Origin: an uncultured Sutterella sp.
GTDB lineage: Bacteria; Pseudomonadota; Gammaproteobacteria; Burkholderiales; Burkholderiaceae_F
Length of the DNA stretch: 10,538 nt
Reading direction: 5' to 3'
Assembly: GCA_905198475.1 (NCBI GenBank)
Contig: CAJKCQ010000072.1
Span: 1-10,538, forward strand
Shown here: positions 7,071 through 10,538 of the stretch, one piece after another
Position numbering within the stretch: position 1 is the first letter of the stretch
Layout of the letters: each line of letters opens with the position of its first letter
The notes under the pieces: generated by a model
Database searches by the model: none
Seen by the model: the letters and a program-made list of their open reading frames with translations, nothing else
What the model was told of the DNA's origin: nothing
Made by a program: the position numbers and the translations under genes

Positions 7071-7110
7071 TAGCTCCCGCTCGCTCTAGGCGTCTCGGGC
7101 GATCTCGTTT

Positions 7111-7134
7111 TGGGTCATAAGCTGGGTCATAAGA
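7111..7134. repeat. Tandem 12-base repeat beside the tRNA
   Basis: TGGGTCATAAG occurs at 7111-7121 and again at 7123-7133, a two-unit tandem repeat of 12-base period that starts 41 bases past the tRNA 3' end. On the minus strand it spells a 14-residue mini-ORF (MTQLMTQNEIARDA, 7086-7130) that I do not consider a gene. Its role, if any, is unknown. Confidence 0.6.
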
Positions 7135-7174
7135 AATAAAAAAAGGCCCCGCTCGGATGTGACTCCTGCGGGGC
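7133..7174 (-). terminator. Intrinsic terminator of the leftward phage cassette
   Basis: GCCCCGC (7146-7152) pairs perfectly with GCGGGGC (7168-7174). Read leftward, the stem is followed by a T-rich tail (complement of the A-run 7134-7144). It lies about 40 bases beyond the last small ORF of the leftward cassette, in the right orientation to end its transcript before the tRNA. Confidence 0.75.
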
Positions 7175-7213
7175 TCTGGTCAGGCCGATTTTACGCGGTC
7201 TCTTGGATTCGCA

Positions 7214-7300
7214 TCAGTCTTCGTCGCACTTTGGCTGCGTCCCAAAAGAACTTTCGTCCGATGCGCTTGGGTGCGGGGCTGCTTCAGGCTGGACGGTCAT
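7214..7300 (-). CDS. Possible 28-residue phage ORF
   Basis: A short frame, MTVQPEAAPHPSASDE onward to PKCDED, begins at an ATG inside the last 17 bases of the preceding gene. It has a GGAG ribosome binding site eight bases upstream and ends just before the leftward terminator. The overlap is in keeping with the rest of the cassette. The composition (Pro, Ser, Asp, Glu) suggests a disordered acidic peptide. Nothing else supports it, and a frame this short can arise by chance. Confidence 0.3.
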   Translation of the reverse strand: MTVQPEAAPHPSASDESSFGTQPKCDED

Positions 7301-8000
7301 GGTTCTTTCTCCAGTCCGCCGGCAGGTCGTATGAGTAGACCATGACCGTCGGCTCTTCGATTCTGATTGAAATATCGCGCTCGGGGTTCCACCAGTACAC
7401 GTGCTCCCCTCGCTCGTCGAGCACGCCCGGAATGGCGGCCCCGTGCAGGAACACGAGACCCGACTTCGAGTAGGCCTTCGCCCACGTCTCCGGGCGTCCC
7501 GGCTCGATGACGGCGATGCGCGAAAGGCTGAGCGGCATGATCGGCTTCGGTGGGTCGAGCACGACCTTGGCCGCGCAGTAGACGTCCTCGATCGGAAGGC
7601 TGCGCTCCATGTCCGCCTCGAGCTCAAGCGCGGCCTGCGCCGCGTCGATCATCCAGTGCTTCACGCCCTCTGGACGCCCGTCGCGGATGAAGGCTTCCGC
7701 GATCATGAGGCCGCCGAGGGCGACGTACATGAGTGCCTTGATCTCCCCTTCGCGGTCTTCCTTTTCGTCGAAGGCCGCGGAAAGGACGTAGCCCTGCCGC
7801 AGAAGCGAGCGGACGCCCGCCACGTGGTCTGGATCGCCGACGCCGCGGCGTATCGCGTCGAGCGCAAGGAAGCCCACGAGGTCGAGCTCGGTCTGCTACT
7901 CTTCGGTGAGCTCTGGCAAGAGCTTCGCCATTAGCCGGATGGGCGGCCTGACCTTCTTCGGGTGGTAGGCCTTCGTGCGCTTTTTCTTCGGCTTGCTCAT
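7284..8000 (-). pseudogene. Phage protein of unknown function, interrupted by an in-frame TAG
   Basis: The frame starts at an ATG at 8000 that overlaps the MazG-like stop by four bases (ATGA). It reads MSKPKKKRTKAYHPKK and onward, then meets TAG at codon 35 (7898-7896), and stays open for another 203 codons to 7284. The basic N-terminus rich in Lys and Pro and the coupled start suggest the first 34 codons belong to the gene. Without suppression only the 3' part could be made, for example from a GTG at 7877 (197 residues). That part holds a helical region (about 20-100 of the 197) and a beta-rich end with WWNPERDISIRIEEPTVMVY. I do not recognise a family. A CAG to TAG change is the simplest origin; the next codon is also CAG. 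A sequencing error or amber read-through is possible. Confidence 0.65.
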
Positions 8001-8530
8001 AGCTTTTGCGCTCTCTTCGCTCGGCGGGCATCGAAGCCCCCGGGGCTCATGTCGAGACCGCGCCCGGTCGCCCTGGCGATCACCCCGATCGTCCGGTTCA
8101 CTTTGTAGTCCACGTCGTGCGCAAGCTGCGTCTTCGTGCTGTCGTCGGCCGCGATGTCGTCGATCATCGCGCGGATCTTCTCGATGCTGCGCTTCTCCTC
8201 AGCTGCGAAAATCTTCGGCCCGAAGATCGCCCCTTTCACGAGGATGGAGGTCAGGAGCGCGCATTCAAGCGTGAGTCCCGCGGTAGACGGCGCGGCCTTC
8301 GTGTGCTGCCGAGCCTCAGGGTCTCCCCACAGCTGTTGCGCGACGACGAGCACATCGGCGCACTCAAGGAGGAAGTCCTCGCGCGCCTGCGCGCCAGGTT
8401 GACGGTTCAGCCGCGCCGCCGCGGCGACGAGCTCGCCCAGCTCCTCGATCATCTTCATGCGTTGAGAGGCCTCACCGAAGGTAGCGAGAATCTTTCGGCA
8501 GTCGGACTTTTGCCGGTCTGAAAAGTTCAT
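7997..8530 (-). CDS. MazG-like nucleotide pyrophosphohydrolase
   Basis: A 177-residue protein whose N-terminal half matches the all-alpha NTP pyrophosphatase (MazG/dUTPase) superfamily. QRMKMIEELGELVAAAARL is followed by EDFLLECADVLVVAQQL, giving the Mg-binding pattern E30-x-x-E33 then E56-x-x-D59, within the family's EXXE(12-28)EXXD spacing. Such phage enzymes hydrolyse (d)NTPs to monophosphates, either to clean nucleotide pools or to modulate host (p)ppGpp; which applies here cannot be told. The C-terminal half (about 85-177) is mostly helical with a basic end and I cannot assign it. The ATG at 8530 overlaps the stop of the 99-aa gene (ATGA) and has a GGGGGA about five bases upstream. Its own stop overlaps the next start, so it sits in a tightly coupled cassette with the thyX remnant, consistent with phage nucleotide metabolism. 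Confidence 0.75.
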   Translation of the reverse strand: MNFSDRQKSDCRKILATFGEASQRMKMIEELGELVAAAARLNRQPGAQAREDFLLECADVLVVAQQLWGDPEARQHTKAAPSTAGLTLECALLTSILVKGAIFGPKIFAAEEKRSIEKIRAMIDDIAADDSTKTQLAHDVDYKVNRTIGVIARATGRGLDMSPGGFDARRAKRAQKL

Positions 8531-8826
8531 CGCGTCCCCCGTTCGTCCTGCGTCGCAAGAACTGCGTCTGCAAGCTGCGCGATGTCGCGCAGTTGGCGGC
8601 GGGCAGGCCCGAAGACGAAGGTCTTGCCGGCGCGGCGTTTTTCGTCGTGCTTGATGATCAGACTTTTCGCCTCCTCGCACCGCGCGATGATCGCGTCGAG
8701 CGCGGCCACGGCGGCGTCGGCTTTTGCGGTTGCGTCCAGAGCATCGAAGTGTTCTTTAGAAGCTCGCGGTCCCCGTCGGTGCTCCGACGGCGAGAAGAGA
8801 CCTGACGTAGAACTGTGGCAAATCAT
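8527..8826 (-). CDS. Small phage protein of unknown function
   Basis: A 99-residue frame with an AGAGGA ribosome binding site about eight bases before the ATG at 8826. The first 25 or so residues (Ser, Gly, Arg and Pro rich) overlap the end of the upstream gene by 71 bases in another frame and look unlike the rest. From about residue 27 it is a plausible helical protein (DALDATAKADAAVAALDAII, then EEAKSLIIKHDEKRRAGK and ARRQLRDIAQLADAVL), possibly coiled-coil. Its stop overlaps the MazG-like start by four bases, which supports translation to the end. I do not recognise the family. Either it really overlaps its neighbour deeply or a small indel has moved its start. Confidence 0.55.
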   Translation of the reverse strand: MICHSSTSGLFSPSEHRRGPRASKEHFDALDATAKADAAVAALDAIIARCEEAKSLIIKHDEKRRAGKTFVFGPARRQLRDIAQLADAVLATQDERGTR

Positions 8827-9046
8827 TTTTTGATTCCTCTAGGTAGTCTTGATGGTCTTGATAGTCTTTGGTCGGTTCGTATGCTTCGATCAGGCTTCTG
8901 ATCAGTCCTTGCGGCGTCGTGTGCAGAAGGACCGCACACTTCTGTAACTTTTCGATCAGACGGGCATCCATGCAGACGCAGATGCACTCCTGCGCGCCGA
9001 TGGTTGAAGGCGTGTCTGCGAGGATCATGCCGCGGAGCGGTTTCAT
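8756..9046 (-). CDS. Small ribbon-helix-helix-like phage protein
   Basis: A 96-residue protein starting at an ATG that overlaps the thyX remnant's stop (ATGA), with GGAG eight bases upstream. Residues about 22-58 (ICVCMDARLIEKLQKCAVLL, then TTPQGLIRSLIEAYEP) have the pattern of a CopG/Arc-type ribbon-helix-helix domain: a short beta strand, a helix, a turn containing Pro, and a second helix. Such proteins bind DNA as dimers and often act as small phage regulators or antitoxins; no toxin partner is evident. A polar stretch follows, KDYQDHQDYLEES, encoded by a 9-base repeat, and then a tail of low-complexity residues. Assignment to the fold is by eye and only moderately secure. Confidence 0.6.
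   Translation of the reverse strand: MKPLRGMILADTPSTIGAQECICVCMDARLIEKLQKCAVLLHTTPQGLIRSLIEAYEPTKDYQDHQDYLEESKNDLPQFYVRSLLAVGAPTGTASF
8844..8867. repeat. Short 9-base tandem repeat
   Basis: AGTCTTGAT, GGTCTTGAT and AGTCTT run in tandem with a 9-base period. On the minus strand they encode the in-frame DYQDHQDY segment of the RHH-like protein. Gain or loss of a unit would keep the frame. Confidence 0.6.
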
Positions 9047-9273
9047 GGCTGCGCTCCGAGGAGTTCCGGGCCGAGCTCTTCGAGCGCTCGGCGCAGGCTG
9101 CTCCAGCCGCGGAGGTTCGCCGCCGGGGCGCACTCGTCCAGAGCGACTGCTTGATGCTCGAAAGGGCTCATGTGCCCGTCTCGCAAAAGGCGCTGAGCAA
9201 GCTCGATGTCTTTCTGCGTCTCGGTCGGCGTCTCGTGCCGCGTCAGGTAGCTCACCCGCGCGCATCGCGCCAC
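9043..9273 (-). pseudogene. thyX: FAD-dependent thymidylate synthase ThyX, C-terminal remnant
   Basis: About 76 residues remain of ThyX, which makes dTMP from dUMP using FAD, NADPH and methylene-tetrahydrofolate. The retained blocks are VARCARVSYLT at the start, then RLLRDGHMSPFEHQAVAL and NLRGWSSLRRALEEL, characteristic of the ThyX C-terminal half in phages. The N-terminal half, including the RHRxxxS-type signature, is absent. Going upstream, family-like sequence stops at about 9276 and a stop codon follows at 9289-9291. A GTG at 9273 could be read as a start, but it falls inside a conserved block, so this is not a real N-terminus. The stop overlaps the start of the RHH-like gene by four bases. 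Function as a thymidylate synthase is not expected. Confidence 0.82.
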
Positions 9274-9277
9274 GCTC

Positions 9278-10519
9278 GTGCATCCCGCCTACGCCCCCGT
9301 CGAGCTGCGCCGCTACTCGCTAACGGACTGGCGCATCGTCCCGGTTTCCTACAATCCGACGCTCAATCCGCCGACCGGCGTCACCGCCGTCCGAGCACAG
9401 TCCGCCGCCGATGACAAGAACTCTGAAAAGTACACCTTCGAGTACAGGGTCTCGGCCCTGAACGCCGACAAAACCGCCGAGTCCGAGGCGTCAGGAAGCG
9501 TCTCCGTCGTGGCGAATCTGTACGCATACGGCACGACCGTCAAGATCAGCTGGTCGCCCGTCGCCGGAGCAACGTGGTATCGCGTCTATAAAAATCAGGG
9601 CGGCCTCTACGGCTACATTGGCGACACGGACGGCACGTCCATCATCGACGACAACATCGAGCCCGACACGTCCATCACGCCCCGCCGTTACGACGACGTC
9701 TTCAAGCAGGCCCGCGGCATCATCAAGGCAACGGTCACGAATGGCGGCTCGGGATACTACCCTGACGCCGTCAAGGAGCCCGAGAACTTCCTTGAGTACT
9801 TCGCCCAAACCGCCATTCGCGACACCTACAAGTTCAGGCATGGAGAGGTTTCGGGGGCCTGGGGCTTCGGCGAGGTCTCCTACAAGAACGGCATCGTAAC
9901 CATCGCGTCTACCACTGACACCTATCCTTTTAGAGATCTTGAAATCGCCGTGATTGACGGCGACAGCACCAACGAGGACGGCCCCGGCACGGGCGCGCAG
10001 GTCGAGTGGGAGTACAACATCACCTCCTCGACCAGGTTGGGGTACGACTCTGAAGGTACATACGAAATCATAACCTACTACCTCAACATCACAAAGCTGC
10101 GCATCGTCTCTGGGGGTGGGGGGTACAAAAAGCCCTACCTGAGAATTCGCGGAACCTCTGAGCATATAAAGTCGTGGTGGTATCACCGGGTTCGAGTGCC
10201 GCTCGACGTCCTTTCGCTTCCGACCTGCAACATCACTGACAGCACCGGTGCCGGCGCGGAAGTGGTGCTCGGCGTGATGGGCGGAAGGATCACTTCGGCG
10301 ACGGTACGCAGCGGCGGCCGCGGCTACACCGCCCCGGTTGCGCACATCATCTCGAGCTCCGGTTCGGGCGCGAAGATTTCCTTCGAGCTCGGCACCTCCG
10401 GCGACTACCCCGCCGCGGTCGGCTACTTCGAACAGCGGCGCTGTTTCGCGGGCATGAGGAACGACCCGCAGCGCATCATCATGGTACGTTTCTTAAAGCC
10501 GGAGGCGGCGAAAATTTGA
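9278..10519 (+). CDS. Podovirus-type structural protein, truncated at the N-terminus
   Basis: The 413-residue open frame resembles the middle of a large phage tail/head-completion (nozzle or DNA-stabilisation type) protein. It opens with HPAYAPVELRRYSLTDWRIV, which in relatives lies well inside the protein. An Fn3-like region follows (about 31-140), including TTVKISWSPVAGATWYRVYK and TSIIDDNIEPD. Three GGxGY motifs then come at about 151-162, 276-287 and 341-353, each with a small GxGA beta element. It ends DYPAAVGYFEQRRCFAGMR, a strongly conserved family block. The GTG at 9278 is only the first possible start; the frame is open from 9251. The true N-terminal part is missing at the junction with thyX. 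The stop at 10517-10519 is probably due to a frameshift near 10490-10500. The gene is likely non-functional here. Its A/T-richer codons differ from host genes. Confidence 0.72.
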   Translation: MHPAYAPVELRRYSLTDWRIVPVSYNPTLNPPTGVTAVRAQSAADDKNSEKYTFEYRVSALNADKTAESEASGSVSVVANLYAYGTTVKISWSPVAGATWYRVYKNQGGLYGYIGDTDGTSIIDDNIEPDTSITPRRYDDVFKQARGIIKATVTNGGSGYYPDAVKEPENFLEYFAQTAIRDTYKFRHGEVSGAWGFGEVSYKNGIVTIASTTDTYPFRDLEIAVIDGDSTNEDGPGTGAQVEWEYNITSSTRLGYDSEGTYEIITYYLNITKLRIVSGGGGYKKPYLRIRGTSEHIKSWWYHRVRVPLDVLSLPTCNITDSTGAGAEVVLGVMGGRITSATVRSGGRGYTAPVAHIISSSGSGAKISFELGTSGDYPAAVGYFEQRRCFAGMRNDPQRIIMVRFLKPEAAKI

Positions 10520-10538
10520 GAACAGGCAGAATGCGCGC

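Larger units (their letters stand above)
7071..10538. mobile_element. Prophage-like region, rearranged, running off the window
   Basis: From the 3' end of tRNA-Ser to the window end the genes are phage-type. A leftward early cassette carries a thyX remnant, an RHH-like protein, a MazG-like pyrophosphohydrolase and unknowns with overlapping ends. It is joined head to head to a truncated rightward structural gene. Starting exactly at a tRNA 3' end fits tyrosine-integrase insertion, and host genes stop there. No integrase, repressor, terminase or capsid gene is visible, and no second copy of the tRNA 3' end occurs in the window, so the far boundary is outside or lost. Codons such as ATA, AGA and AAA are more frequent in the structural gene than in the host genes. 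Broken genes suggest decay. Confidence 0.75.

Noticed and set aside
5797..7071. Long minus-strand frame antisense to accA and tRNA-Ser (424 codons)
   Set aside because: Its N-terminus (MAEGVGFEPTEVISFAGFQD) is the antisense translation of the serine tRNA, a familiar annotation artefact, and the rest is antisense to accA with Arg/Glu/His-rich composition.
8756..9046. Toxin-antitoxin system around the RHH-like protein
   Set aside because: No toxin-like partner is recognisable next to it; the neighbours are a thyX remnant and a helical unknown.
9491..10345. 284-codon minus-strand frame opposite the structural gene
   Set aside because: Shadow frame; the plus strand carries recognisable phage structural motifs.
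1..10538. CRISPR array, IS element, rRNA, or riboswitch
   Set aside because: No regularly spaced repeats, transposase-like frames, rRNA sequence or recognisable riboswitch core were seen on either strand.

Overview
The window comes from a high-GC Gram-negative chromosome, most likely a betaproteobacterium of the order Burkholderiales. A Sutterella-like gut lineage is my best guess from memory, not from a search. The main support is the block lpxH / ppiB / ppiA-type cyclophilin / TPR protein, divergent from cysS-accA and ending at a tRNA-Ser(UGA), an order I associate with Burkholderiales. Lipid A synthesis (lpxH) and signal peptides show an outer membrane and periplasm.

Layout. 30-935 (+) is rarD, a drug/metabolite-superfamily permease. 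936-1251 is intergenic and carries an intrinsic terminator for the leftward genes. 1252-4063 (-) is a four-gene leftward cluster read TPR protein, periplasmic cyclophilin, cytoplasmic cyclophilin (ppiB), lpxH; the ppiB stop and lpxH start overlap. 4064-4376 is the divergent spacer and holds a cysS -10-like box and an unusual cysteine-codon-rich leader. 4377-6909 (+) is cysS then accA, separated by a strong 12-bp hairpin. 6982-7070 is tRNA-Ser(UGA), complete with encoded CCA and its own promoter-like boxes.

Immediately after the tRNA the content becomes phage-like (7071 to the window end). A leftward cassette with overlapping genes carries the 3' part of thyX, a small ribbon-helix-helix-like protein, a 99-aa unknown, a MazG-like pyrophosphohydrolase, a gene interrupted by one in-frame TAG, a possible 28-residue ORF, and a terminator. 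At about 9272-9280 the thyX remnant meets, head to head, the N-terminally truncated remainder of a podovirus-type structural gene reading rightward. That gene also seems frameshifted near 10490-10500. The region therefore looks like a rearranged, decaying prophage (or an assembly junction inside one) next to a tRNA-Ser 3' end. No integrase, repressor or second att copy is visible.

I see no convincing undescribed system. The points most worth a second look are the head-to-head phage junction, the single amber codon, the compact coupled cassette, and the Cys-codon leader before cysS.
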